NCBI RefSeq assembly: GCF_023534745.1
Contig: NZ_JAMHJQ010000003.1
Span: forward strand, 404,652 to 468,651
DNA from: Streptomyces sp. 35G-GA-8
GTDB taxonomy: Bacteria; Actinomycetota; Actinomycetes; Streptomycetales; Streptomycetaceae
Length of the DNA: 64,000 nucleotides
Reading direction: 5' to 3'
Below are positions 41,356 to 49,742 of this stretch, in pieces. The translations under genes were made by a program, and so were the position numbers. Within the stretch, counting starts at the first letter, position 1; each line of letters starts with the position of its first letter. The notes under the pieces are model-generated. The model was not told the origin of the DNA, searched no databases, and saw only the letters and a program-made list of their open reading frames with translations.

Positions 41356-41436
41356 GTGCCCCAAGAACTCCTTCTCTACGGGCGGGCCGATGTGGACCTG
41401 GCCCGCAACGCGAGCGCGCGCTGTCCGGCTGTCTGA
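41356..41436 (+). CDS. Possible cis-acting leader peptide upstream of flavin reductase
   Basis: A short frame from GTG 41356 to TGA 41436, reading MPQELLLYGRADVDLAR then NASARCPAV. The pattern R-x-DVDL-x-R-x-xSA-x-C resembles short actinobacterial leader peptides (typically R-x-HIDL-x-R-x-ASALC) found upstream of sulphur- and cysteine-related genes, where a Cys codon near the end may couple translation to downstream expression. It ends 43 bases before the flavin reductase start. The start codon is weakly supported and the first residues are uncertain. Confidence 0.4.
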   Translation: MPQELLLYGRADVDLARNASARCPAV

Positions 41437-41479
41437 GCAGCCGCGGCCCCGTTCGTCACTCCCGAAGAAGGACAACTCC

Positions 41480-41986
41480 ATGACGGCCACGCCCGATCTG
41501 TCCACGCCCCGACTGGCCTCTCCCGACCTGCTCCGCTCCGTGTTCCGGCAGCACGCGGCGGGTGTCGCGGTCATCACCGCACAGGGGGAGGGCCCGGTCG
41601 GATTCACCGCCACCTCCCTCAACTCGGCCGCCGCCGAGCCCCCGTTGATCTCCTTCGGCGTGGGCACCTCCTCCTCCAGCTGGCCGGTCCTCGCCGAGAC
41701 CTCCCATGTCGGTGTGCACATACTCGGCGAGCATCAGAGGGAGCTGGCGGCCACGTTCGCGCGCAGCGGAGCCGACCGGTTCGGGCCGCCCACGTCCTGG
41801 CGGACCGGCCCCGAGGGGGTGCCGGTCCTCGATGGCGTACTGGCCTGGCTGGTCTGCCGGGTGATCGCCCGGGTCCCCGCGGGGGACCACCGGCTGGTGA
41901 TCGCCCAGGCCGTCGTCGGCGACCCCGCGGGCGGCGGCCGGCCGCTCCTCTACCACCAGGGACGGTTCAACGCGCTGCGCGACTGA
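41480..41986 (+). CDS. Flavin reductase family protein
   Basis: A 168-residue flavin reductase of the HpaC/DIM6 type, which supplies reduced FMN or FAD to a partner monooxygenase or reduces flavin for other uses. Typical elements are LLRSVFRQHAAGVAVITAQGEGPVGFTATSLNSAAAEPPLISFGV and the C-terminal PLLYHQGRFNAL. The longer frame starting at 41390 overlaps the possible leader peptide and is unlike the family; ATG 41480 with AAGGA upstream is preferred. No partner monooxygenase is adjacent; the etfBA genes follow. Confidence 0.88.
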   Translation: MTATPDLSTPRLASPDLLRSVFRQHAAGVAVITAQGEGPVGFTATSLNSAAAEPPLISFGVGTSSSSWPVLAETSHVGVHILGEHQRELAATFARSGADRFGPPTSWRTGPEGVPVLDGVLAWLVCRVIARVPAGDHRLVIAQAVVGDPAGGGRPLLYHQGRFNALRD

Positions 41987-42184
41987 GAGTTCCCCGCCCG
42001 TCTCTCCCGCCGCGTTGGCAAGCTCACAGTTCCAAGCGCTTGCTCAGTGGGAATACTCTGGGTGTACTGGCGAGTAATATTTACGCCGGTGCGCCGGTCT
42101 CCCCGACCGGAAACCGCCCCATAAGGCGCCTATGCTGCGTGCAACAAGGCAGCCCAGAAATGACGATGCAGTAGGAGAGCCGGC

Positions 42185-42970
42185 GTGAGCCTGAGGATCG
42201 TTGTCTGTGTGAAGTACGTGCCCGACGCCACCGGCGACCGGCACTTCGCCAAGGACCTGACCGTCGACCGGGACGACGTGGACGGTCTGCTGTCGGAGCT
42301 CGACGAGTACGCGGTCGAGCAGGCGCTGCAGATCGCCGACGGGGCGGACGACGCCGAGATTACCGTGCTGACCGTCGGCCCCGAGGACGCCAAGGACGCG
42401 CTGCGCAAGGCGCTCTCCATGGGCGCCGACAAGGCCGTCCACGTCGAGGACGACGACCTGCACGGCACGGACGTCATGGGCACCTCCCTGGTCCTCGCCA
42501 AGGCCATCGAGAAGACCGGTTACGACCTGGTCATCTGCGGTATGGCGTCCACCGACGGCACGATGGGCGTACTGCCCGCGATCCTCGCCGAGCGGCTGGG
42601 CGTCCCGCAGGTCACGCTGCTCTCCGAGGTCGCGGTCGAGGACGGACTCGTCAAGGGCCGCCGGGACGGCGACACCGCGTCCGAGCAGCTGGAGGCGGCG
42701 CTTCCGGCGGTCGTGTCGGTGACGGACCAGTCGGGCGAGGCGCGTTACCCGTCCTTCAAGGGCATCATGGCCGCGAAGAAGAAGCCGGTGCAGTCCTGGG
42801 ACCTGGAGGACCTGGAGATCGACGCGGACGAGGTCGGTCTCGAAGGCGCCTGGACCGCGGTCGACTCGGCGGCCGAGCGTCCGGCCCGTACGGCGGGCAC
42901 GATCGTCAAGGACGAGGGCGAGGGCGGCAAGCAGCTGGCCGCCTTCCTCGCGGGCCAGAAGTTCATCTGA
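42185..42970 (+). CDS. etfB: Electron transfer flavoprotein, beta subunit
   Basis: A 261-residue ETF beta subunit: binds AMP and, with EtfA, carries electrons from acyl-CoA and other dehydrogenases toward the quinone pool. Typical segments are RIVVCVKYVPDATGDRHF, DEYAVEQALQIADG, ALSMGADKAVHVEDDDLHGTDVMGTSLVLAKAIEK, ICGMASTDGTMGVLPAILAERLG and MAAKKKPVQSWDLEDL. The start is GTG 42185 with TAGGAGAG upstream. A conserved-looking palindromic patch TACT-GGCG-AGTA is present about 115 bases upstream. etfA follows after 54 bases with its own ribosome-binding site. Confidence 0.95.
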   Translation: MSLRIVVCVKYVPDATGDRHFAKDLTVDRDDVDGLLSELDEYAVEQALQIADGADDAEITVLTVGPEDAKDALRKALSMGADKAVHVEDDDLHGTDVMGTSLVLAKAIEKTGYDLVICGMASTDGTMGVLPAILAERLGVPQVTLLSEVAVEDGLVKGRRDGDTASEQLEAALPAVVSVTDQSGEARYPSFKGIMAAKKKPVQSWDLEDLEIDADEVGLEGAWTAVDSAAERPARTAGTIVKDEGEGGKQLAAFLAGQKFI

Positions 42971-43024
42971 GCCCCACCCGCAGACCGCCCCCTCATCTTT
43001 CGTTAGCAGGAGAGAAGAAGTCCC

Positions 43025-43987
43025 ATGGCTGAAGTTCTCGTCTATGTCGACCACGTGGACGGTGCCGTCCGCAAGCCCACCCTGGAGCTGCTGACGCTGG
43101 CCCGCCGGCTCGGCGAGCCCGTCGCCGTCGCGCTCGGCCCCGGCGCCGGGAGCACCGCCCCCGCGCTCGCCGAGCACGGCGCGGTGAAGGTGCTCACCGC
43201 CGACGCCGCCGAGTTCGCCGACTACCTCGTCGTACCGAAGGTCGACGCGCTCCAGGCCGCCCATGACGCGGTCTCGCCGGTCGCGGTGCTGCTCCCGTCC
43301 TCCGCCGAGGCCAAGGAGATCGCCGCCAGGCTCGCGGTCCGTATCGGCTCCGGGATCATCACCGACGCCATCGACCTGGAGGCCGGCGACCAGGGTCCGG
43401 TGGCGACGCAGTCGGTGTTCGCCGCCGCGTTCACCACCAGGACCCGTGTCTCCAAGGGCACCCCGGTCATCACCGTGAAGCCCAACTCGGCCCCCGTCGA
43501 GGCCGCTCCGGCCGCCGGCGCCGTCGAGGCCCTGACCGTCTCCTTCTCCGGGCAGGCCACCGGCACGAAGGTCGTCTCCCGTACCCCGCGCGAGTCGACG
43601 GGGCGCCCGGAGCTGACCGAGGCCGCGATCGTCGTCTCCGGCGGCCGTGGCGTCAACGGGGCCGAGAACTTCGCGATCATCGAGGCGCTCGCCGACTCCC
43701 TCGGCGCGGCCGTCGGTGCCTCCCGCGCCGCCGTCGACGCCGGCTGGTACCCGCACTCCAGCCAGGTCGGCCAGACCGGCAAGTCCGTCTCCCCGCAGCT
43801 GTACATCGCCTCCGGCATCTCCGGCGCCATCCAGCACCGCGCCGGTATGCAGACATCCAAGACGATCGTGGCGATCAACAAGGACGCCGAGGCGCCGATC
43901 TTCGATCTCGTCGACTACGGAGTCGTCGGCGACCTCTTCGAAGTCGTCCCCCAGCTCACCGACGAGGTCAAGATCCGCAAGGGCTGA
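43025..43987 (+). CDS. etfA: Electron transfer flavoprotein, alpha subunit
   Basis: A 320-residue ETF alpha subunit. The N-terminal half is beta-like; the C-terminal FAD-binding domain is clear from ESTGRPELTEAAIVVSGGRGV, GASRAAVDAGWYPHSSQVGQTGKSVSPQLYIASGISGAIQHRAGM and VAINKDAEAPIFDLVDYGVVGDLFEVVPQL. It forms the heterodimer with EtfB. The pair is organised etfB-etfA as in other actinomycetes and ends at a strong hairpin. Confidence 0.96.
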   Translation: MAEVLVYVDHVDGAVRKPTLELLTLARRLGEPVAVALGPGAGSTAPALAEHGAVKVLTADAAEFADYLVVPKVDALQAAHDAVSPVAVLLPSSAEAKEIAARLAVRIGSGIITDAIDLEAGDQGPVATQSVFAAAFTTRTRVSKGTPVITVKPNSAPVEAAPAAGAVEALTVSFSGQATGTKVVSRTPRESTGRPELTEAAIVVSGGRGVNGAENFAIIEALADSLGAAVGASRAAVDAGWYPHSSQVGQTGKSVSPQLYIASGISGAIQHRAGMQTSKTIVAINKDAEAPIFDLVDYGVVGDLFEVVPQLTDEVKIRKG

Positions 43988-44008
43988 CCCGCCGATGCCC
44001 TGCGGACC

Positions 44009-44043
44009 CGGGGCCGCGTGGTGATCCTCACCGCGTGGCCCCG
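44009..44043 (+). terminator. Terminator of the etfBA operon
   Basis: GGGGCC (44010-44015) and GGCCCC (44037-44042) enclose further pairing (GGTGA with TCACC), giving a long imperfect hairpin about 20 bases after the etfA stop. Confidence 0.6.
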
Positions 44044-44081
44044 CGTCGTTGACGTGGCACGAGCCTGCCGATTAACGTCTT

Positions 44082-44111
44082 TCAACGGATTGTTGATTCC
44101 GTAGAGCGGAA
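44082..44111. promoter_or_regulatory. Two abutting palindromes before the DUF6986 aldolase gene
   Basis: TCAAC-GGATT-GTTGA (44082-44096) is followed without gap by TTCCG-TAGAG-CGGAA (44097-44111). Both have five-base perfect arms and five-base spacers. They end 16 bases before the start codon. Confidence 0.5.
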
Positions 44112-44127
44112 AATTGGAGGGCTGGGC

Positions 44128-45426
44128 ATGGGGCAGCAGGAGAAGGTGGCCACGAGTCTCCCGGACGCGGTCGGCGCGGCCATCGGCGCCTCCCTGGCGT
44201 CGGTCGACGCCGAGCTGGCCCGCCGCTACCCCGGCGACCCCGGCACCCGCCAGCCCGTCCACACCGTCTACGTACCCGGCGACGCCTTCGCCGCGGGAAC
44301 CATCCGCTCCTGGGGCGACCGGGCGCTCGCCACCCTCGACGAACACGCCCCGGACGCCGCCTCGCTGGCACGGGTGCTCGGCCTCTCCGACGAGCTGGCC
44401 GGACCGGTGTACGAGCGCGTACGGGACAAGCTGGGCCGGGAGCCCGTCGAGGACCTGCGCATCGACTTCGAGGACGGCTACGGCCCCCGCTCCGGCCACG
44501 CGGAGGACGAGGACGCCGCCCGCGCCGCCCGGCTCGTCCACGAGGCGTACCGGAACGGCACCGCCGCCCCGTACATGGGCATCCGGATGAAGTGTCTCGA
44601 AGCCGCCGTGCGCGACCGGGCGATCAGGACCCTCGACATCTTCCTGAGCGGACTGATGGCGGCGGGGGGCCTCCCCGAGGGGCTGGTTCTGACGCTTCCC
44701 AAGGTCACCTACGCCGAGCAGGTCGCCGCGATGGCCCGGCTCGCCGGGGAGTTCGAGAAGGCGCGCGGCCTGGAGCCGGGCCGGATCGGGTTCGAGATCC
44801 AGATCGAGACCAGCCAGTCGATCCTCGCCGCGGACGGCACCGCCACCGTGGCCCGGATGATCGACGCGGCCGGCGGCCGGGCCACCGGGCTGCACTACGG
44901 CACCTTCGACTACAGCGCCTGCGTCGGGGTCAGCGCCGCGTACCAGTCCAGCGACCACCCGGCGGCCGACCACGCCAAGGCCGTCATGCAGGTCGCCGCC
45001 GCGGGAACGGGCGTACGGGTCTGCGACGGCTCCACCAATGTCCTGCCGGTCGGGCCGACCGCACAGGTCCACGAGGCGTGGCGGCTGCACTACGGCCTCA
45101 CGAGGCGCGCGCTCGCCCGCGCCTACTACCAGGGCTGGGACATGCACCCGGGCCAGCTGCCGACCCGCTACGCCGCCGTGTACGCCTTCTACCGCGAGGG
45201 CCTGGAGCCGGCCGCCGCCCGGCTGGCCGCCTATGCCGCCAAGGCGGGCGGCGATGTGATGGACGAGCCCGCCACCGCCAAGGCGCTCAGCGGCTATCTG
45301 CTGCGCGGCCTCGACTGCGGAGCCCTCGACGGCGACGAGGTCACCGGGCTCACCGGCCTGACCCGCGCGGATCTGGAGAGCTTCGCGATCCCGCGCCGAG
45401 CGGACCTGACGGTGACGGCTCTTTAG
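44128..45426 (+). CDS. HpcH/HpaI-type aldolase-family protein (DUF6986)
   Basis: A 432-residue protein of the HpcH/HpaI/CitE lyase superfamily with a TIM-barrel fold. Segments include DLRIDFEDGYGPRSGHAEDED, YMGIRMKCLEAAVRDRAIRTLD, GLVLTLPKVTYAEQVAA, the metal-site strand IGFEIQIETSQSIL and GLHYGTFDYSACVGV. Family members carry out reversible aldol or malyl-CoA/citramalyl-CoA type cleavage; the longer architecture fits DUF6986, whose reaction is not established. TTGGAGG precedes ATG 44128. Twin palindromes right upstream suggest dedicated control. It converges with the LacI gene with only 15 bases between stops. Confidence 0.8.
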   Translation: MGQQEKVATSLPDAVGAAIGASLASVDAELARRYPGDPGTRQPVHTVYVPGDAFAAGTIRSWGDRALATLDEHAPDAASLARVLGLSDELAGPVYERVRDKLGREPVEDLRIDFEDGYGPRSGHAEDEDAARAARLVHEAYRNGTAAPYMGIRMKCLEAAVRDRAIRTLDIFLSGLMAAGGLPEGLVLTLPKVTYAEQVAAMARLAGEFEKARGLEPGRIGFEIQIETSQSILAADGTATVARMIDAAGGRATGLHYGTFDYSACVGVSAAYQSSDHPAADHAKAVMQVAAAGTGVRVCDGSTNVLPVGPTAQVHEAWRLHYGLTRRALARAYYQGWDMHPGQLPTRYAAVYAFYREGLEPAAARLAAYAAKAGGDVMDEPATAKALSGYLLRGLDCGALDGDEVTGLTGLTRADLESFAIPRRADLTVTAL

Positions 45427-45441
45427 TCGCGCCCCGTCGCT

Positions 45442-46485
45442 CTACCCCTCCGCCGGCGGCGGGATCTCTCCCGACCCGCGGGCGATCAGCCGTGTCGGCA
45501 GCACCACCCGCGACGGCGCGTCGACCGCCCCGTCGAGCCGGTGGAAGAGCCGTTCCGCCGCCGTACGGCCCAGCGTGGCCGCGTCCTGCGCGATGACGGT
45601 GACGCCCGGGTCCAGCAGATCGGCCAGTTCGATGTCGTCGAAACCGACCAGGGCGACCGGCCGGTCGTGCGCGGCCAGGACCCGGACCACCGTCACCGTC
45701 ACACGGTTGTTGCCGGTGAAGATCGCGGTGACCGGCTCGGGCCCCGCGAGCATCGCGACAACGGCGTCACGCACCCGTTCCGGCGCGGTCGTGCCGAGCG
45801 AGACCCAGTCCTCGTGCGGGGCGAGCCCCGCGTCCGCCATCGCCGTGCGATAGCCGCGCAGCCGTTCGCTCGCCGTGTGGATCCGGGGCTGGTCGCCGAT
45901 GAAACCGATCCTGCGATGGCCGTGCGCGATCAGATGGGCGACCCCGGAGCGGGCGCCGCCGAAGCTGTCGGAAAGGACGGCGTCCGCGTCGATCCGGCCG
46001 GCCGGCCGGTCCACGAAGACCGTCGCCACCCCGGCCCTGATCTCCGGCTCCAGATAGCGGTGGTCGTGCCCGGCGGGGATCACGATCAGCCCGTCCACCC
46101 GGCGCGCGCACAGCGCGAGCACCAACTCCTGCTCGCGGTCCGGGTCCTCCGCGCTCGAACCATTGATCAGCAGCGCGCCGTGGGCGCGGGCGACCTCCTC
46201 CACGGCGCGGTTCAGCGGCCCGTAGAAGGGGTCGGCGAGATCCTCCAGCACCAGCCCGATGCTGGCGGTCCTGCCCTTGCGCAGCACGCGCGCCGAGTCG
46301 TTGCGGCGAAAGCCGAGCGCGTCGATGGACTCCTGGACCCGGCGCTCGGTGTCGGGTGTGACACCCGGCTCCCCATTGACCACCCGGGAGACCGTCTTGA
46401 GCCCTACTCCGGCACGTGCGGCCACATCCTTCATCGTGGGCCTGTTGCCGTAACGGGGCTCGGGGCGGCGGGTGTTGTCGGCCAC
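45442..46485 (-). CDS. LacI-family transcriptional regulator
   Basis: A ~347-residue repressor. The N-terminal HTH is TMKDVAARAGVGLKTVSRVVNGEPGV, followed by a periplasmic-binding-protein-like effector domain with RKGRTASIGLVLEDLADPFYGPL, DGLIVIPAGHDHR, HRRIGFIGDQPRIHTASERL and ALVGFDDIELADLLDPGVTVI. GTG 46485 places about 18 residues before the HTH; longer frames are possible. It is divergent from a ROK sugar kinase, with a perfect 12-base LacI-type palindrome between, so it probably represses itself and that kinase. Confidence 0.9.
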   Translation of the reverse strand: MADNTRRPEPRYGNRPTMKDVAARAGVGLKTVSRVVNGEPGVTPDTERRVQESIDALGFRRNDSARVLRKGRTASIGLVLEDLADPFYGPLNRAVEEVARAHGALLINGSSAEDPDREQELVLALCARRVDGLIVIPAGHDHRYLEPEIRAGVATVFVDRPAGRIDADAVLSDSFGGARSGVAHLIAHGHRRIGFIGDQPRIHTASERLRGYRTAMADAGLAPHEDWVSLGTTAPERVRDAVVAMLAGPEPVTAIFTGNNRVTVTVVRVLAAHDRPVALVGFDDIELADLLDPGVTVIAQDAATLGRTAAERLFHRLDGAVDAPSRVVLPTRLIARGSGEIPPPAEG

Positions 46486-46589
46486 AGTGCGCTGTCCTGT
46501 CGTCGTTGCTTCAGTGTTTCGGTGTTCATTCACCGGTCGCTTTGCCGTGGGTTTGCCTGCCACGGTTGTGGCGTCGAGCATAGGCCCTG

Positions 46590-46601
46590 GACAACGTTGT
46601 C
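46590..46601. promoter_or_regulatory. LacI-type operator
   Basis: GACAACGTTGTC, a perfect 12-base palindrome with the central CG typical of LacI-family sites, about midway between the LacI and ROK kinase starts. Confidence 0.65.
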
Positions 46602-46686
46602 AGGGGAATGGAGACTGTTCATCGACACTGTTCCGTCCATCCCCGGTATACGCGGGGACACCTCATCGCCGGGAGATCCCACACCG

Positions 46687-47649
46687 ATGCATACCGACCC
46701 CGTTGCCTCACTCGACATCGGCGGCACCAAGATCGCCGGCGCGTTGGTGGACGGCAACGGCAGGATTCTCGTACGGGCACAACGTCCCACACCCGCGCGG
46801 GAGGACGGTGAGACGGTGATGCGCGCTGTCGAGGCGGTCCTCGCCGAGATCTCCGCGTCCCCGCTCTGGGCGTCGGCCACGGCGATCGGTATCGGCAGCG
46901 CGGGCCCGGTGGACGCCTCGGCCGGCACGGTCAGCCCGGTCAACGTCGCGGGCTGGCGGGGCTTTCCGCTGGTGGAGCGGGTACGGGCGGCCACCGGCGG
47001 ACTGCCGGTCACGCTCGTCGGCGACGGTGTCGCCATCACCGCGGCGGAACACTGGCAGGGCGCCGCGCGCGGCTATGACAACGCGCTGTGCATGGTGGTC
47101 TCGACGGGGGTCGGCGGTGGGCTCGTGCTGAACGGGAAGCTCCACCCGGGACCCACCGGCAACGCCGGTCACATCGGCCATATCTGTGTGGACCTGGACG
47201 GCGATCTCTGCCCGTGCGGCGCTCGCGGCTGTGTGGAACGTATCGCGAGCGGCCCCAATATCGCCCGCAGGGCCCTGGAGGGCGGCTGGCGGCCGGGACC
47301 CGACGGTGACACCTCCGCGGCCGCGGTGGCCGCCGCGGCGCGCGCCGGGCATCCGGTGGCGATCGCCTCCTTCGAGCGGGCCGCCCAGGCACTGGCGGCC
47401 GGAATCGCCGCGACCGCCACACTGGTCGAGATCCGTATCGCGGTCATCGGCGGCGGAGTGGCGAACGCGGGCGAGGTGCTTTTCGCCCCGCTGCGCCGCT
47501 CGCTCCAGGACTACGCCTCGCTCTCCTTCGTCCGGGGCATCAAGATCGCCCCGGCGCTGACCGGGCGGGACGCGGGTCTCGTCGGCGCGGCGGCCGCCGC
47601 GGCGCTCGGCGGACGGGACGGCACAACGGCGGCCGCGGTCGGCGGCTGA
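46687..47649 (+). CDS. ROK-family sugar kinase (glucokinase-like)
   Basis: A 320-residue ROK kinase without a DNA-binding domain. The ATP-binding start is LDIGGTKIAGALVDGNG, the sugar-binding loop contains GDGVAITAAEHW, and the structural zinc motif is GHIGH followed by CPCGARGCVERIASG, all intact. It should phosphorylate glucose, N-acetylglucosamine, N-acetylmannosamine or a similar hexose in the cytoplasm. GGGAG lies about 11 bases before ATG 46687. Divergent from the LacI gene with a shared operator. Confidence 0.9.
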   Translation: MHTDPVASLDIGGTKIAGALVDGNGRILVRAQRPTPAREDGETVMRAVEAVLAEISASPLWASATAIGIGSAGPVDASAGTVSPVNVAGWRGFPLVERVRAATGGLPVTLVGDGVAITAAEHWQGAARGYDNALCMVVSTGVGGGLVLNGKLHPGPTGNAGHIGHICVDLDGDLCPCGARGCVERIASGPNIARRALEGGWRPGPDGDTSAAAVAAAARAGHPVAIASFERAAQALAAGIAATATLVEIRIAVIGGGVANAGEVLFAPLRRSLQDYASLSFVRGIKIAPALTGRDAGLVGAAAAAALGGRDGTTAAAVGG

Positions 47650-47688
47650 GCGCCGGGCCCGCGCCGAGGAGCGGTACGGGGAAGGGCC

Positions 47689-48117
47689 TCAACGGGTCGT
47701 CTGGCAGGCCATGCGCTTGCTGCCCCGGAACTTCACGCACAACTCGGTGTCCGTGCCCGCGTCCTCGGCCGGCCACGTGTAGGTCAGCGCCTTGCCGGAA
47801 CGGGTGGCCGTCGCCGTGTCGATGAGCTGTCCGTTCCGGAACAGGGACACGGCACGGGAGGTGACCTCCCGCGGCGGATTGGTCCAGATCCCGGTGACCG
47901 CGTTCCGGCCGCCCTGTCCCTCCAGCCTGATACAGATCTGCGGCCCGGAGAAGTGGTGTGTGCAGGCGCTGCTGTCGGCCGCCGCCGGGGTGGCGGCCAG
48001 TGAGACGGCCAGGCCCGCGAGCGCGAGCGTCAGCGCGGACCGCCGGGCGCGCGGAGGCGGGGCGGGCGGAGGCGGAGTGCGCGGAGGCGGGGCGGGCGCG
48101 GCCGGTACCGCGGTCAT
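47689..48117 (-). CDS. Small secreted protein with four cysteines
   Basis: A 142-residue exported protein. A Pro-rich N-terminus (MTAVPAAPAPPPRTPP...) and Arg-rich patch precede a hydrophobic stretch LTLALAGLAVSLAATPAAA with an AxA cleavage site. The mature part (~95 residues) has Cys at SACTHHF, QICIRL, ELCVKF and MACQTT, probably forming two disulphides. I do not recognise the family and assign no function. GGGGAG lies five bases before ATG 48117. The adjacent small gene upstream is on the same strand, so they may form an operon. Confidence 0.7.
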   Translation of the reverse strand: MTAVPAAPAPPPRTPPPPAPPPRARRSALTLALAGLAVSLAATPAAADSSACTHHFSGPQICIRLEGQGGRNAVTGIWTNPPREVTSRAVSLFRNGQLIDTATATRSGKALTYTWPAEDAGTDTELCVKFRGSKRMACQTTR

Positions 48118-48140
48118 GTCGACTCCCCGGGGCGTACGGG

Positions 48141-48329
48141 TCACTTGGCGCCGCAGGAGCCCGAGTCGGTCGCCTGGTGGGGTACGACGACGAGGAACAC
48201 GTCCGAGTCGAGATCCATCACGACCTCGGCCGGAGTGCCCTCGTCCCGCCGCGCCCGCGCGAACTCCTCCGCGGGCCAACTGCCCCGCGGTCCTCCCGCG
48301 GGAAATTGCTCAAGCACCGTCCGACGCAT
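48141..48329 (-). CDS. Small conserved-looking protein of unknown function
   Basis: A 62-residue acidic protein with recognisable order: MRRTVLEQFPAGGPRGSWPAEEF, then AEVVMDLDSDVFLVVVP. GGGGG sits six bases upstream of ATG 48329, supporting translation. It lies 23 bases before the small secreted protein gene on the same strand. No signal or membrane segment. Function unknown. Confidence 0.6.
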   Translation of the reverse strand: MRRTVLEQFPAGGPRGSWPAEEFARARRDEGTPAEVVMDLDSDVFLVVVPHQATDSGSCGAK

Positions 48330-48559
48330 TGGTTACCCCCTAGCCTGTGAAGCTTTAAACGATGTTCCCCGGGGTTGTGTTACGGCCCGGCGGGGACATC
48401 GGTTCGTACAGAAGACGCCCGAGCGGCTTCAGGACGACTTCCTTCCGGACACAGCTCGGACACGACCGGTCGGCCCGTGCGGGCTCCCCGGTCTGCCGGG
48501 GGGTTTCCGGGGCAGGGTCTTGCGGGCAGTCCACTGAGGGCTACGGAAGAGGGGGAACC

Positions 48560-49615
48560 GTGATCGTCTGGATCAACGGTGCGTTCGGAGCGGGCAAGTC
48601 CAGCACCGCACGCGAACTGATCGACCTGATCCCGAACTGCACCCTGTACGAACCCGAGCTGATCGGCGGGCGGCTCGCGGAGCTGCTGCCGCAGAAGCGG
48701 CTCGCCGAGGTGACCGACTTCCAGGACCTGCCGATCTGGCGGCGTCTGGTGGTGGACACGGCGGCGGCCCTGCTGGCGGAGGTGGGCGGGGCGCTCGTCG
48801 TGCCGATGACCCTGCTGCGCCAGGAGTACAGGGATGAGATCTTCGGCGGGCTCGCCTCGCGTCGTATCCCCGTACGGCACGTGTTGTTGACAACAGATGA
48901 AACGATCCTGCGCGGACGGATCGCGGCACGTGAGGCGCGTGCGGACGACCCGGGCGGGGCGGGCGGGCAGGGCGTGGGCGAGCGTGGCAGGCGCCGGGGC
49001 GACGCGTACATCGAGCCGTACCGCGCGGCGCTCGGCTGGCTCACCGGTGACGCCCTCGTGATCGACAACACCGGCCTCACGGCGCGCGAGACCGCCATCT
49101 GTCTCGCGGAGGCCGTACGGAACGGCTCGGCGGGCGTCCGCGAGATCGTGCAGACGCCCGAGCCGACCGCCGAGACCGTCGCGGCGGGCGTCCTGCTCTT
49201 CGACGAGCAGGACCGCGTCCTCCTCGTCGATCCCACGTACAAACCCGGCTGGGAGTTCCCCGGCGGGGTGGTGGAGGCCGGTGAGGCACCCGCCCGCGCC
49301 GGGATACGCGAGGTCGCGGAGGAGATAGGGATAGAACTCACCGATGTGCCCGGTCTGCTGGTCGTCGACTGGGAACCGCCGAGGCCGCCGGGGTACGGCG
49401 GACTTCGGCTGCTCTTCGACGGCGGCCGGCTGCCCGCCCATCTCGCCGGTCAACTGCTCCTGCCGGGGCCCGAGCTGCGGGGCTGGCGCTTCGTCGGCGA
49501 GGAGGAGGCCGGGCGGCTGCTGCCGCCCGCCCGTTACGCGCGGCTGCGCTGGGCCCTGCGGGCCAGGGAGCGCGGGACGGTACTCAACCTGGAGGACGGT
49601 ATCCCCGTGGGCTGA
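48560..49615 (+). CDS. P-loop kinase-like domain fused to a Nudix hydrolase
   Basis: A 351-residue two-domain protein. Residues 1-190 are a P-loop NTPase/kinase-like domain with Walker A GAFGAGKSS at 7-15 and RHVLLTTDETILRGRIAAR, a lid-like segment typical of small nucleotide or shikimate-type kinases. Residues 205-351 are a Nudix domain with the box GGVVEAGEAPARAGIREVAEEIGIE at 235-259, all catalytic Glu present. It could couple phosphorylation and pyrophosphate hydrolysis on nucleotide-derived substrates. GGGGG precedes GTG 48560 at a good distance. Confidence 0.85.
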   Translation: MIVWINGAFGAGKSSTARELIDLIPNCTLYEPELIGGRLAELLPQKRLAEVTDFQDLPIWRRLVVDTAAALLAEVGGALVVPMTLLRQEYRDEIFGGLASRRIPVRHVLLTTDETILRGRIAAREARADDPGGAGGQGVGERGRRRGDAYIEPYRAALGWLTGDALVIDNTGLTARETAICLAEAVRNGSAGVREIVQTPEPTAETVAAGVLLFDEQDRVLLVDPTYKPGWEFPGGVVEAGEAPARAGIREVAEEIGIELTDVPGLLVVDWEPPRPPGYGGLRLLFDGGRLPAHLAGQLLLPGPELRGWRFVGEEEAGRLLPPARYARLRWALRARERGTVLNLEDGIPVG

Positions 49616-49742
49616 TGGGCCCGGTGGGCTCTCCGCGCTCCCACGGGGCCGACCGCCACGCCGCCACGGGCCCCAGGTCCGCTCAGGTCGGGCCGGTGCG
49701 CCCAGGCCGCACGGCCCGGCTCGCCGACCCGCTCACGCCCCG

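Noticed and set aside
45541-47649. A 702-codon frame ending in the ROK kinase
   Set aside because: The first ~380 codons are antisense to the LacI gene; the kinase start at 46687 is supported by the LDIGGTK motif.
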